Shown here: in pieces, positions 8,965 to 17,909 of the stretch
Numbering within the stretch: the first letter of the stretch is position 1
How the letters are laid out: each line of letters begins with the position of its first letter
Origin: Betaproteobacteria bacterium
GTDB lineage: Bacteria; Pseudomonadota; Gammaproteobacteria; Burkholderiales; Ga0077523
Assembly: GCA_016125475.1 (NCBI GenBank)
Contig: WGLR01000010.1
Coordinates: 186,001-250,000, forward strand
Reading direction: 5' to 3'
Length of the DNA stretch: 64,000 nt
Made by a program: the position numbers and the translations under genes
Notes under the pieces: model-generated
The model's database searches: none
What the model was told of the DNA's origin: nothing
What the model saw: the letters and a program-made list of their open reading frames with translations, nothing else

Positions 8965-10281
8965 GTGCAACACGACACGCAGGTTCCCGCACCGGACGCC
9001 GCACCGGCACGACCGGATCGCCCGCCGCACGCCGCCCCGTCACGGGCCGCTGATGCCCCGGGGACGCCCCGGCTGAAGCGGGCGCTGTCCCTGCCCGTGA
9101 TCGCGTTCTACGGCATGGGCACGATCGTCGGCGCGGGCATCTACGTGCTGATCGGCGAGGTGGTCGGAGCCGCCGGCATGCTCGCCCCGGTCGCCTTCCT
9201 CGTGGCCGCCACGGTCGCGATGCTGAGCGCGTTCTCCTACGCGGAGCTCTCGTCGCGATTCCCGTTCAGCGCGGGCGAAGCCGTCTACGTCGATCGCGGC
9301 CTCGGGTGGCGACCTCTGTCGGTCCTCGTGGGCCTGCTCATCGTATCGAGCGGCATCGTCTCCTCGGCGGCGATCGCGCGCGGATTCGTGGGCTACCTGC
9401 ACGTCTTCGTGCCCGTCCCGTCCTGGGCCGCGATCTGCGTGCTCGTCGTCGGACTCGGGGTGCTGGCCGCCTGGGGCATCGCCGAGTCGGCGGCGATCGC
9501 GGTCGTCTCGACGATCGTCGAGGTAGGCGGTCTTCTCCTGGTCATCTGGGTGTCGCGCAACAGTCTCGGCACGTTGCCCGCGCGGATCGGCGAACTCGTT
9601 CCGACGCTCGACGCGGGCGCGTGGAGCGGCATCTTCCTCGGGGCGTTTCTCGCGTTCTACGCATTCATCGGCTTCGAGGACATGGTGAACGTCGCGGAGG
9701 AAGTGCAGTCGCCCGAGCGGAACATGCCGCGCGCGATACTGGTCGCGACAGGCGCCACGGTGGCGCTCTACCTGATCCTGTCGCTGGTCGCCGTGCTCGC
9801 GCTGCCCGCGCGCGAACTCGCGGGACACGAGGCGCCGCTCGCGCTGCTCTACACGCACGCGACCGGGCGCGCACCGACGGCCATCAGCGTCGTCGGGCTC
9901 TTCGCGGTCGTGAACGGGGCGCTGATCCAGATGATCATGGGGGCGCGCACGCTGTACGGGATGAGCCGGCAGGGATGGCTGCCCGGCTTCCTGGGCGTCG
10001 TGAACGCGCGCACGCGAACACCGCTTCGGACCACCGCGCTGGTGTCGGTGGCCGTTCTCTGCTTCGCGCTCGCGATTCCGCTCGTGTCGCTCGCGCGACT
10101 CACGAGCCTCGTGGTGCTCGTGGTGTTCACGCTCATCAATCTCTCGCTGATCCGCGTGAAGCAGCGTGGGCCGGCCCCGCCCGAGGGCGTCTGGCAGTGC
10201 CCCGTATGGGTCCCCGTGATCGCGCTCCTGAGTTCGGTGGCGCTGATCGTGGCGCAGGTCGTCGGGCTCGCCGTACGGTAG
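8965..10281 (+). CDS. APC-family amino acid permease
   Basis: A 438-residue membrane protein starting at a GTG ten bases after the slipin gene, with no clear ribosome site. After a soluble ~35-residue Ala/Pro-rich N-terminus, the first helix carries the APC signature TIVGAGIYVLIGEVVG; about twelve hydrophobic segments follow, with the FIGFEDMVNVAEE motif typical of cationic or broad-range amino acid transporters in this superfamily. It probably takes up an amino acid or amine in symport with protons; the substrate cannot be assigned. It may be read through from the NfeD-slipin pair. The 90 bp to the convergent egtD hold no convincing terminator. Confidence 0.88.
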   Translation: MQHDTQVPAPDAAPARPDRPPHAAPSRAADAPGTPRLKRALSLPVIAFYGMGTIVGAGIYVLIGEVVGAAGMLAPVAFLVAATVAMLSAFSYAELSSRFPFSAGEAVYVDRGLGWRPLSVLVGLLIVSSGIVSSAAIARGFVGYLHVFVPVPSWAAICVLVVGLGVLAAWGIAESAAIAVVSTIVEVGGLLLVIWVSRNSLGTLPARIGELVPTLDAGAWSGIFLGAFLAFYAFIGFEDMVNVAEEVQSPERNMPRAILVATGATVALYLILSLVAVLALPARELAGHEAPLALLYTHATGRAPTAISVVGLFAVVNGALIQMIMGARTLYGMSRQGWLPGFLGVVNARTRTPLRTTALVSVAVLCFALAIPLVSLARLTSLVVLVVFTLINLSLIRVKQRGPAPPEGVWQCPVWVPVIALLSSVALIVAQVVGLAVR

Positions 10282-10371
10282 ACGCACACGCGCGGACGGG
10301 TGCCACTCGCCGTGACCCGGCTTGCGGCGAAGCCCCGTCCCGTCGAGGCGGGCGCCGACGTCCCCGTACGA

Positions 10372-11346
10372 TCAGTCGCCCTGATGCAGCAGGAACAGGC
10401 CGAATCCGTCGTCGCTTCCGGCGAAGCGTGTTTCGCTTCGCCAGCCGCCTGCGTATGCCATTTGCGCGAACTCCTGAACGGAGTACTTGTACGAGTTTTC
10501 CGTGTGGATGGACTCGCCCGAAGCGAACCGGAACGAGCGGCCCAGCACGCGCGGGTGCTGCTCGGCCCGGCTCACGAGGTGCATCTCCATGCGTCCGCGT
10601 TCCGCGTTGAAGCGGGCCTCGTGGTGGAAGGCCTCCACGTCGAACGTGCCTTCCAGCTCCCGGTTGATGCGCCGGAGCAGGTTCAGGTTGAACTCTGCCG
10701 TCACACCGCGTGCGTCGTCGTAGGCCGGCACCAGGACCTTCTCGTCGCGTGTCGAGTCGACGCCGACGATGAGCCAGCTGTGCGGGCCGAGCATGTCCGC
10801 GAACTGTCGCAGCAGACGCGTCGCGACCTCCGGCGTGAAATTGCCGATCGTGGAGCCGGGGAAGAATCCCACGCACGGGCCTTCGGACGGGAGGACCTCC
10901 GTGACGGCGCGGAGCTGCCGTGGCTGCGTGAAGTCCGCGGCGACCGGGTGACACGGGAGATCCGGAAGATGCTTCCGCAGCTGCTCGATGGATTCGTGCA
11001 GGAACTCGTCCGAGATGTCGATCGGAACGTACGCCCGCAGCTGCTGCATCCGGGACAGCAGGAGCGGCGTCTTCCGGCTGGATCCGCTGCCGATCTCGAC
11101 GACCGTCGCGCCCGGACCGATGCGTGTCGCGATGTCGGCGGCGTGGTTCTCGAGGAGACCGATCTCGGTGCGGGTCGGGTAGTACTCCTCGAGATGGGTG
11201 ATCTCCTCGAAGAGTTCCGAGCCGCGGAAGTCGTAGAGCCAGAGGCTCGGTACGGACTTGAAAGGGCGCGCGAGCCCGTCGAGGACGTCGGTCACGAACC
11301 GGGGGTCGGGCACCACGGGCTGTTCTTTCATGGCGAGTGAAGGCAT
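10372..11346 (-). CDS. egtD: L-histidine N-alpha-methyltransferase (ergothioneine biosynthesis)
   Basis: A 324-residue protein from the ATG at 11346; a longer in-frame start would lie inside egtB, and GGAGG sits 7 bases before the chosen one. It makes hercynine by adding three methyl groups from SAM to histidine. The SAM site VVEIGSGSSRKT, the substrate-loop motif EEYYPTRTE, the STIGNF asparagine and SGESIHTENSYKY match EgtD. The ATG shares its A with the stop of egtB (TGATG), so the two enzymes are translationally coupled. Length is normal for the family. Confidence 0.96.
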   Translation of the reverse strand: MPSLAMKEQPVVPDPRFVTDVLDGLARPFKSVPSLWLYDFRGSELFEEITHLEEYYPTRTEIGLLENHAADIATRIGPGATVVEIGSGSSRKTPLLLSRMQQLRAYVPIDISDEFLHESIEQLRKHLPDLPCHPVAADFTQPRQLRAVTEVLPSEGPCVGFFPGSTIGNFTPEVATRLLRQFADMLGPHSWLIVGVDSTRDEKVLVPAYDDARGVTAEFNLNLLRRINRELEGTFDVEAFHHEARFNAERGRMEMHLVSRAEQHPRVLGRSFRFASGESIHTENSYKYSVQEFAQMAYAGGWRSETRFAGSDDGFGLFLLHQGD

Positions 11347-12623
11347 CAGCGGTCCTCCGCGAGTCGCAGTCCCGTGAACTGCCAGCGTTGATGGGGATAG
11401 AAGAAGTTGCGGTAGGTGCCGCGAACGTGACCCTCCGGCGTCGCGCACGATCCGCCACGGAGCACGTACTGGCCATTCATGAACTTGCCGTTGTACTCGC
11501 CCACGGCGCCCGGTGCGGGCCGGAATCCCGGATACGCCACGTACGGGCTCGCGGTCCACTCCCACACGTCACCGAAGAGCTGCTGCAGCGGAGACTGGGC
11601 GTCTTCGTGACACGCGCGGGGCCGGTAGTGGCCGGAGTCCGCGAAGTTTCCCGTCACCGGCTGGCCGCCGGCAGCGTGCTCCCATTCGAACTCGGTCGGG
11701 AGCCGCTTGCCCGCCCAGCGCGCGTAAGCGTCGGCCTCGAAGAAGGAGACATGAGACACGGGCGCGTCCTGCTCGAGGGGGATCTCGCCCGCGAGCGTCA
11801 TCTGCCACCACATGCCGTCCCGGAAGTTCCAGTACAGGGGGGACTCCCACTGCATTTCCTGAACGGCGGCCCATCCGTCCGACAGCCACCACTGTGGCGA
11901 CCGGTATCCGTCCGCCTCCATGAACCGGAGCCACTCGCCCTGCGTGACCGGGCGCGACGCGAGAGCGAACGGCCGCAGGAGAATCTCGTGTCGCGGGGTC
12001 TCGCAGTCGAAATGAAAGGAAGTCCCGTCGTGGCCGACACGTACCCGTCCGCCGTCGAATTCGACCCAGTTCCAGGGACGCTCTTCGTGACTGCGCGCAC
12101 TGCGGAGCGTGGCGGCACGGTACGCGGGCTTCAGCGGGTTCTGCGCGAACAGGTGGAGGATGTCCGTGAGGAACAGTTCCTGGTGCTGCTGTTCGTGCTG
12201 GACACCGAGTTCGATGAGCGCGGCGACGTCCGCCGGAAGCTCTCGGGGCAGGTCCTCGTAGAGCGCGCGCTCGACGTGCCGGCGATACGCGCGAATCTCC
12301 TCGAGCGTCGGCCGCGTGAGCATGCCGCGACGTGGCCGCGGCTGGCGCGGACCCACGGCCTCGTAGTACGAATTGAACAGGTACTGGAATCTCGGATGGA
12401 ACACGGAGTAGCCGGGTACGTTCGGTCCGAGCACGAACTGCTCGAAGAACCAGGTGGTGTGGGCGAGATGCCACTTGGCCGGGCTTGCGTCCTCCATCGA
12501 CTGCACGGTGGCATCGGCGTCGCTGAGTCCTTCGACGAGGTGGGCGGTACGCTCACGGCAGTCCGCGAGACCAGCGGCCCAGAGGGGCAGGTCGGGGTGT
12601 GCATTTGAGCAAATGGAATTCAT
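11346..12623 (-). CDS. egtB: Ergothioneine biosynthesis sulfoxide synthase EgtB
   Basis: A 425-residue cytoplasmic non-heme iron enzyme joining a cysteine-type thiol to hercynine with oxygen. The N-terminal DinB-like domain has the iron ligands His55 (HLAHTTWFFE) and the pair His143/His147 (QHEQQHQE); the C-terminal half is an FGE/sulfatase-modifying fold (KRLPTEFEWEHAA, LRGGSCATPEGH, RWQFTGLRLA). No egtA (gamma-glutamylcysteine ligase), egtC (amidohydrolase) or egtE lyase is next to it, so this is the minimal egtB-egtD arrangement common in Proteobacteria. Whether it uses cysteine or gamma-glutamylcysteine is not decided here. AAAGG lies ~7 bases before the ATG. Confidence 0.95.
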   Translation of the reverse strand: MNSICSNAHPDLPLWAAGLADCRERTAHLVEGLSDADATVQSMEDASPAKWHLAHTTWFFEQFVLGPNVPGYSVFHPRFQYLFNSYYEAVGPRQPRPRRGMLTRPTLEEIRAYRRHVERALYEDLPRELPADVAALIELGVQHEQQHQELFLTDILHLFAQNPLKPAYRAATLRSARSHEERPWNWVEFDGGRVRVGHDGTSFHFDCETPRHEILLRPFALASRPVTQGEWLRFMEADGYRSPQWWLSDGWAAVQEMQWESPLYWNFRDGMWWQMTLAGEIPLEQDAPVSHVSFFEADAYARWAGKRLPTEFEWEHAAGGQPVTGNFADSGHYRPRACHEDAQSPLQQLFGDVWEWTASPYVAYPGFRPAPGAVGEYNGKFMNGQYVLRGGSCATPEGHVRGTYRNFFYPHQRWQFTGLRLAEDR

Positions 12624-12730
12624 GTCACGCCTTTGTCCTTGTTTGAGGTTCGTTCAGCGGATCTCGCGCCCGGGCGGCGTGGGCCGTGTGCGCCGGCCGG
12701 CGCGGCGGATCCGGTCCTCCGGGGCCTAGT

Positions 12731-12739
12731 TTTATCACA
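12731..12739 (-). promoter_or_regulatory. Possible extended -10 element of the egtBD operon
   Basis: On the minus strand the only AT-rich stretch before egtB reads TG-T-GATAAA, an extended -10-like element about 110 bases before the start codon. No good -35 box is visible. The surrounding 246-bp gap is otherwise GC-rich with short palindromes and no gene. Confidence 0.3.
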
Positions 12740-12869
12740 GGTGGATGAAGGGTGTCCCGCAGCGGGCCGGCCGCCGCACCCGGCCGGGCGGCCGATCGCC
12801 CTCCGGCCAGAGGGATTTCCGGACTGACGAGGGTTCGTGTCGTACGTCACGGAACGGGTCGAAGCCGCA

Positions 12870-13913
12870 TCACGTCGCGCCGACGCGTGCCGCGATCGCG
12901 CTCGCGAGCTCGGTGGTCGACGCGGACCCGCCGAGGTCGCCCGTACGCACACGGTCGACGTTCAGCGTGGCGTCGATCGCCTCGCGCAGACGCCTGCCGA
13001 GATCTTCGCGTCCGACGTGGTCGAGCATGAGACCGGCCGCGAGCATCAGGGCGACCGGATTGGCGATCCCCTTGCCCGCGATGTCCGGTGCCGATCCGTG
13101 GACGGCTTCGAATATCGCGGCCTGGGTGCCGATGTTCGCGCCCGGGGCCATGCCGAGCCCGCCGACGAGGCCTGCGATCTCGTCGGACAGGATGTCGCCG
13201 AACAGGTTCGTCGTCACGATCACGTCGAACTGCCAGGGGTTCATCACGAGTTTCATCGCGCACGCGTCCACGATGATCTCCTCCATCGCGATGCGGTCCC
13301 GGTAGGTGGTGGCGTGGAGCTCTCGCGCGGTCTCGAGAAAGATTCCGGTGAGGGCCTTCATGATGTTGGCCTTGTGCACGACGGTGACCTTGCGACGTCC
13401 GGTGCGCAGCGCGTATTCGAACGCGAATTCGAGGATCCGTCGCGAGCCCTGCCGCGTGTTGACACCCGTCGCGATCGCGACCGCGTGCGGGTCGTCGTCG
13501 ATCGCGATGTAGTGCTCGTAGCCGGTGTAGAGGCCCTCGTTGTTCTCGCGGATGAGCACGAGGTCGATGTCCTCGAAGCGCCCGCCCGGCACCAGCGTTC
13601 GCGCGGGCCTCACGTTCGCATAGAGCTTGAACGCCTCGCGCAGCCTGACGTTAGACGACCGGTAACCGCCTCCGCTGGGCGTTTCGAGCGGACCCTTGAG
13701 TGCGAGACGCGTCTGGCGGATGCTGTCCAGCGTGGCGGCGGGAAGCGGGTCTCCGGTCGCCTTGACTCCGGCGAGGCCGGCGACGGCCGGGTGCCACGCG
13801 AACGGCGCCCCCAGGGCATCCAGGACGGCGATCGTCGCGTCCATGATCTCGGGGCCGATGCCGTCGCCGGGGATCAGCGTGGCCGGAATGCGCGAAGGGG
13901 CGGCGGTCGTCAT
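12870..13913 (-). CDS. NAD-type isocitrate/isopropylmalate dehydrogenase family protein
   Basis: A 347-residue beta-decarboxylating dehydrogenase. Family motifs are present: LIPGDGIGPEI, LKGPLETPSGGGYRSSNV, RENNEGLYTG, the catalytic Lys in HKANIMK and the metal-binding NLFGDILSD. The coenzyme loop HGSAPDIAGKGIANP has Asp where NADP enzymes have Lys-Tyr, pointing to NAD. The LKGPLETP loop and the HAVAIATGVNTRQGS segment resemble small NAD-isocitrate dehydrogenases more than leuB products, and no leucine genes are near. Homoisocitrate or tartrate-type substrates remain possible. AGGAG lies 8 bases upstream. It is divergent from the enolase-superfamily gene, which also acts on hydroxyacids. Confidence 0.88.
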   Translation of the reverse strand: MTTAAPSRIPATLIPGDGIGPEIMDATIAVLDALGAPFAWHPAVAGLAGVKATGDPLPAATLDSIRQTRLALKGPLETPSGGGYRSSNVRLREAFKLYANVRPARTLVPGGRFEDIDLVLIRENNEGLYTGYEHYIAIDDDPHAVAIATGVNTRQGSRRILEFAFEYALRTGRRKVTVVHKANIMKALTGIFLETARELHATTYRDRIAMEEIIVDACAMKLVMNPWQFDVIVTTNLFGDILSDEIAGLVGGLGMAPGANIGTQAAIFEAVHGSAPDIAGKGIANPVALMLAAGLMLDHVGREDLGRRLREAIDATLNVDRVRTGDLGGSASTTELASAIAARVGAT

Positions 13914-14038
13914 GAGTCGGGCTCCTGCAGTAAGGGGACGGGTCTCACCCGTCGTGTTCGTCGTGCACGGGAGGAAAGCGGTCCTCCGGGATGCACGACT
14001 CGCGCCAACACGGCGGTTCGGGGCGCGCGGGATGCCCT

Positions 14039-14044
14039 TATCAT
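14039..14044 (+). promoter_or_regulatory. Possible -10 box of the enolase-superfamily gene
   Basis: TATCAT matches the sigma-70 -10 consensus at 5 of 6 positions, 36 bases before the ATG, with only a poor TTCGGG 16 bases upstream. It lies in the 167-bp gap between two divergent genes. Confidence 0.25.
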
Positions 14045-14080
14045 CCTGGCTTCCGCACCACCCGTCGCTGCCCCACGAAA

Positions 14081-15187
14081 ATGAAGATAGACCGGATCGA
14101 GACGAGCCTCCACAGAATTCCTCTGCCCGTACCGGTCGAGGCCGCGAGCCACGGCGTGATGCGGGCCTTCGACATGGTCGCCGTGCAGCTCACGGACAGC
14201 GACAGTGGAACCGGCTGCGGCTACACGGTTCTCAATGCCGGGCACGGCGCCGGCGCTGCCGCCGTGATAGACAACGCCTTCGCCGCCGGGGTTCTCGGCG
14301 AGGATCCCCGCAGGATCGAGTGGCTCTGGAACCGGCTCTGGCGTTCGCACCACTATTCGGGACGCGGTGGTCTCGTGAGCTTCGCGATCGCGGCGGTGGA
14401 CACGGCGCTCTGGGACTTGCGGGGGAGGCGGCTCGGAGAACCCCTCTGGCGACTCCTCGGGGGATACCGGCCCGAAGTGCGTGCCTACGCAGGCAACATC
14501 GACCTCAACTTCCCGATGGCGAAACTCCTCGACGGGGTGCGGGCGAGCCTCGCGGCCGGATACCGGTCGATCAAGATGCGTCTCGGCCGGCCCGGCCTGC
14601 ACGAGGACGTCGAGCGGGTCCGGGCCGTGCGGGAACTCGTCGGCCGGGACATCGAACTGATGGCCGACGCGAACGAGGCCTGGCGCGTCGATCAGGCGAT
14701 GCGTGCGTTCCGGGCGCTGGGCGAATTCGGGCTCGTCTGGATCGAGGAACCGATCCGCCCCGACGACTTCGCCGGGTATGCCCACCTGCGTGCGCACGGC
14801 GGGGTTCCGATTGCAGCGGGCGAGAATCTCCACACGGTGGCGGAGTTCACGGCGCTCATCGCGGCCGGCGGCGTGGACTTTCCGGAGCCCGATCTCACGA
14901 CCTGCGGCGGGATCACGCCGTGGATGAAGATCGCGCGCCTCGCCGAAGCGCACGGTCTGCCCGTGACCTCGCACGGCGCACACGACCTTCACGTGCACCT
15001 TCTTGCAGCGTGCCCGAATGCTGCCTATCTCGAGGTGCACGGTTTCGGGCTGGGCGACTACATGGCCAGCCCGCTCGTGATCCGCGACGGCATGGCGGTC
15101 GCGCCGGACCGGCCAGGTCACGGCATCGAGTTCGACTGGGAACGGCTCGCCGCGCACCGCGTGGCCGGTTCGGTGACGACGGGCTGA
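14081..15187 (+). CDS. Mandelate racemase/muconate lactonizing enzyme family protein
   Basis: A 368-residue enolase-superfamily enzyme; the ATG at 14081 gives the usual N-terminus (MKIDRIETSLHRIPL). The barrel has KMR at 165-167 (base lysine in a K-x-R form), metal ligands Asp196, Glu222 and Glu248 at the normal 26-residue spacings, Asp271 and catalytic His298 (SHGAHDLH). This Asp-His dyad places it in the mandelate racemase group, most of whose members dehydrate or epimerise sugar acids. The exact substrate is unknown. It is divergent from an NAD-dependent hydroxyacid dehydrogenase, which may act in the same route, and is followed by the 107-bp repeat array. Confidence 0.9.
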   Translation: MKIDRIETSLHRIPLPVPVEAASHGVMRAFDMVAVQLTDSDSGTGCGYTVLNAGHGAGAAAVIDNAFAAGVLGEDPRRIEWLWNRLWRSHHYSGRGGLVSFAIAAVDTALWDLRGRRLGEPLWRLLGGYRPEVRAYAGNIDLNFPMAKLLDGVRASLAAGYRSIKMRLGRPGLHEDVERVRAVRELVGRDIELMADANEAWRVDQAMRAFRALGEFGLVWIEEPIRPDDFAGYAHLRAHGGVPIAAGENLHTVAEFTALIAAGGVDFPEPDLTTCGGITPWMKIARLAEAHGLPVTSHGAHDLHVHLLAACPNAAYLEVHGFGLGDYMASPLVIRDGMAVAPDRPGHGIEFDWERLAAHRVAGSVTTG

Positions 15188-15218
15188 CCGTGGGGGGCCG
15201 GGTGCGGAGGACGGCGCC

Positions 15219-15660
15219 GGTGCGCGGTGCGCACCCTACCGGGGGCGCCGATCGGACCGCGTGGTCAAAGGAACGCGGCCTGCGAGCGACGTAAGGCGGG
15301 CACGGCCCACGCGGGCGAGGCCACCGGTGCGCGGTGCGCACCCTACCGGAGGCACCGATCGGACCGCGTGGCCCAAGGGACGCGGCCTGCGAGCGACGTA
15401 GGGCGGGCACGACCCACGCGGGCAAGGCCACCGGTGCGCGGTGCGCACCCTACCGGGGGCACCGATCGGACCGCGTGGTCAAAGGAACGCGGCCTGCGAG
15501 CGACGTAGGGCGGGCACGGCCCGCGCGGGCGGGGCCAAACGGTGCCCGGTGCGCACCGGGGAAACGGTGCGCGTGGTCAAACGAACGAGGCCCGCGGGCG
15601 ACGCAGGGCGGGCACGGCCCACGCGGGCGGGGCCGAATGGTGCGCGGTGCGCAGCCTGCG
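15219..15660. repeat. Tandem array of ~107-bp GC-rich palindromic units
   Basis: Units start at 15219, 15326 and 15433 (exact 107-bp period, near-identical), then a diverged unit at 15541 of about 98 bp and a partial unit at 15639. Each begins with the hairpin GGTGCGC-GGT-GCGCACC, followed by CCTAC; near its end it carries GTAGGG, which can pair with the next CCCTAC to give a larger stem. There are no unique spacers, so it is not a CRISPR array, and 107 is not a multiple of three, so the ORFs across it are not real. It fills nearly all of the 519-bp gap between two convergent genes and may act as a two-way terminator. It resembles REP-like GTAGGGTG..GCACCCTAC elements dispersed in many beta- and gammaproteobacterial genomes. 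Confidence 0.9.
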
Positions 15661-15706
15661 GGTGGTGTGGCGAGCTCGATCGCGACGGGGGCGACGTGGC
15701 GGTACC

Positions 15707-16621
15707 TTACAACGGATCCCAGCTGAAGACGTCCTGCGACCGGTCGAGCGGATAGAAATGCGCCCGCAGCGACGGGATCGCGTGTTCCGCGATGGCCTCC
15801 GCCGTCCAGCCGTCGGAACGGTGCACGGACCGCACCGGGCGGTTCTGGCTGAACAGGAAGATCTCGTTCGCGCGCACGCCGAAGATCTGGCCGCTCACGC
15901 CGTCGGCTGCGTCGGACGCGAGATAGACCGCAAGCGGCGCGATCTTCGCCGTCTCCATCCGCTTGAGGCGTTCGACGCGCGCCTTCTGCTCGTCGGTGTC
16001 GGTCGGGATCGAGCCGATCATGCGGCTCCACGCGAACGGGGCGATGCAGTTGGACCGCACACCGTACCGCGACATGTCGAGCGCGATCGACTTGGACAGG
16101 CCGACGATGCCCAGCTTCGCGGCGGCATAGTTGGCCTGCCCGAAGTTGCCCACGAGGCCGGACGTGGACGTCATGTGGACGTAGCTGCCGCGGTTCGCGC
16201 TCCGGAAATGCGGCGCGGCGGCCCGCGCGACGTAGAACGACCCGTTCAGGTGCACGTCGATCACGGCCCGCCACTCTTCCACGCTCATGTTGAAGAAGAA
16301 CCGGTCGCGCAGGATGCCTGCGTTGTTCACGACGCAGTCGATGCGGCCGAACGCATCCATCGCTGTCTCCACGATCCGGTTCGCGGCGCTCCAGTCGGCC
16401 ACCGAATCGGTGCTGGCGACGGCGGTTCCCCCGGCGGCTCGAATCTCCGACACCACCCGCTCGGCCGGGCCGGGGTCGTGTCCGTCTCCCGAGACGGACG
16501 CCCCCACGTCGTTCACAACCACCCGCGCGCCGTGCGAGGCCATCGCGAGCGCGAAGTCCCGGCCGATGCCGCCGCCGGCACCGGTCACGATCACAACCCT
16601 GTCCTCGAGCATCGCATTCAT
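15707..16621 (-). CDS. SDR-family 3-hydroxyacyl-CoA dehydrogenase-like protein
   Basis: A 304-residue short-chain dehydrogenase. The Rossmann motif TGAGGGIG, the NNAG strand and the catalytic Ser152, Tyr165 and Lys169 are all present. VVVNDVGASVSG and the ~50-residue C-terminal extension beyond the usual 250 residues are typical of the 17-beta-HSD type 4/multifunctional-enzyme branch, which oxidises 3-hydroxyacyl-CoA or steroid substrates. AGGAGG lies 9 bases before the ATG. It is divergent from the thiolase-like/DUF35 pair, so a role in side-chain degradation of a bulky acyl-CoA is plausible. Confidence 0.88.
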   Translation of the reverse strand: MNAMLEDRVVIVTGAGGGIGRDFALAMASHGARVVVNDVGASVSGDGHDPGPAERVVSEIRAAGGTAVASTDSVADWSAANRIVETAMDAFGRIDCVVNNAGILRDRFFFNMSVEEWRAVIDVHLNGSFYVARAAAPHFRSANRGSYVHMTSTSGLVGNFGQANYAAAKLGIVGLSKSIALDMSRYGVRSNCIAPFAWSRMIGSIPTDTDEQKARVERLKRMETAKIAPLAVYLASDAADGVSGQIFGVRANEIFLFSQNRPVRSVHRSDGWTAEAIAEHAIPSLRAHFYPLDRSQDVFSWDPL

Positions 16622-16671
16622 CGCATCGTTCCTCCTGCATTCCCGGGCCAGTCTGACACATCCGGGCAGCG

Positions 16672-16699
16672 TTGCGGGCCGGTTGCATTGCTATATAGT
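16672..16699 (+). promoter_or_regulatory. Candidate sigma-70 promoter for the thiolase-like gene
   Basis: TTGCGG and TATAGT are separated by 16 bases and lie 33 bases before the ATG at 16732, in otherwise GC-rich DNA. The leader then contains GTGAC-ATCG-ATCAA (16706-16719), an 8/10 match to an FNR-type box with one perfect half-site. Function is inferred from sequence only. Confidence 0.35.
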
Positions 16700-16731
16700 C
16701 GGGATGTGACATCGATCAATCACGAGGCGTC

Positions 16732-17898
16732 ATGAGCATCAGGGGCAGGGCATACATCGTCGGTGCTTTCGAGCATCCGACCCGCAAGGCACCGGAGCAC
16801 TCGGTCGCACAGCTGCACGCGGAGTGCGCGCGCGGCGCACTGCTCGACGCGGGCCTCGATCGCCGGGACGTCGACGGCTACTTCTGCGCGGGGGATGCCC
16901 CCGGCCTCGGGCCGCTGTCGATGGTGGACTATCTCGGTCTCAGGGTGCGCCATGTCGATTCGACGGACACGGGCGGATCGTCGTATCTCGTGCACGTTGC
17001 GCACGCGGCACAGGCGATCGCGGCGGGGCACTGCAACGTCGCGCTCGTCACGCTCGCGGGGCGTCCCCGTTCCGAAGGCTCTGCGGGCACGCAGCCGCGC
17101 AACTACGGCGCCGGTGCGCCCGATGCCGCGTTCGAACTGCCCTACGGCATCGCGACGGTGAACGGCTACGGCATGGTCGCGATGCGCCACATGCACGAGT
17201 TCGGCACGACGAGCGAGCAGCTCGCGTGGATCAAGGTGGCCGCGTCGCACCACGCGCAGCACAATCCGCACGCGATGCTGCGGGATGTCGTGACCGTCGA
17301 GGACGTGGTGGCCTCGCCGCTCATCGCGGATCCGCTGCACCGCCTCGACTGCTGCGTGGTGAGTGACGGCGGCGGGGCGGTCATCGTCGCGCGGCCGGAA
17401 ATCGCGCGGTCCCTCGGGCGTCCGCGTGTGCGCATACTGGGCTCGGGGGAAGCTCCCAAGGGGCAGGACGGCGGGCGCGTCGACCTCACCGTGAGCGGCG
17501 CAGCCTGGTCCGGGCCGGCCGCATTCGAGGAGGCGGGCGTGAAGCCCGCGGACATCCAGTACGCGTCGATCTACGACAGCTTCACGATCACCGTGCTCAT
17601 GCAGATCGAGGATCTCGGTTTCTGCGCGAAGGGCGAGGGCGGCCGCTTCGTCGCGGACGGCAACCTGATCTCGGGCGTCGGGCGGCTACCGTTCAACACC
17701 GACGGCGGGGGGCTCTGCAACAACCATCCCGCGAATCGTGGCGGCATGACCAAGATCATCGAGGCCGTCCGCCAGCTGCGCGGCGAGGCGCACCCCGCGG
17801 TCCAGGTTCCGGGGTGCACGCTTGCGCTCGCACAGGGTACCGGCGGGCAGCTCGGCTCGCGGCACGGGAGTGCCACGCTGATTCTCGAACGCGAATAG
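16732..17898 (+). CDS. Thiolase-like (SCP-x/lipid-transfer type) protein without the nucleophilic cysteine
   Basis: A 388-residue thiolase-superfamily protein. Where classical thiolases have the acyl-accepting Cys it has DTGGSSYL (Ser83-Ser84). The C-terminal half keeps YDSFTITVLMQIEDLGF and CNNHPANRGG, as in sterol-carrier-type thiolases. Members of this branch that lack the Cys and sit next to a DUF35 protein, such as actinobacterial Ltp2, are retro-aldolases that cleave steroid side-chain CoA esters rather than thiolases. The next gene encodes such a DUF35 protein 11 bases downstream, so a two-subunit acyl-CoA aldolase is the best hypothesis. Confidence 0.85.
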   Translation: MSIRGRAYIVGAFEHPTRKAPEHSVAQLHAECARGALLDAGLDRRDVDGYFCAGDAPGLGPLSMVDYLGLRVRHVDSTDTGGSSYLVHVAHAAQAIAAGHCNVALVTLAGRPRSEGSAGTQPRNYGAGAPDAAFELPYGIATVNGYGMVAMRHMHEFGTTSEQLAWIKVAASHHAQHNPHAMLRDVVTVEDVVASPLIADPLHRLDCCVVSDGGGAVIVARPEIARSLGRPRVRILGSGEAPKGQDGGRVDLTVSGAAWSGPAAFEEAGVKPADIQYASIYDSFTITVLMQIEDLGFCAKGEGGRFVADGNLISGVGRLPFNTDGGGLCNNHPANRGGMTKIIEAVRQLRGEAHPAVQVPGCTLALAQGTGGQLGSRHGSATLILERE

Positions 17899-17909
17899 GA
17901 ATCCGAACG

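Noticed and set aside
13910-15157. A 415-residue antisense ORF over the enolase-superfamily gene
   Set aside because: The plus frame has all five metal and catalytic residues at canonical spacing; the antisense frame has none.
15219-15660. CRISPR array
   Set aside because: Units abut directly with no unique spacers and are far longer than CRISPR repeats; no cas gene is near.
15227-15755. Several small ORFs inside the 107-bp repeat array
   Set aside because: The period is not a multiple of three, so the peptide changes frame each unit; no ribosome sites. The ORFs follow from the repeats.
16706-16719. FNR box before the thiolase-like gene
   Set aside because: GTGAC-ATCG-ATCAA is only 8/10, and matches this weak are expected a few times in 64 kb; kept only as a remark in the promoter entry.
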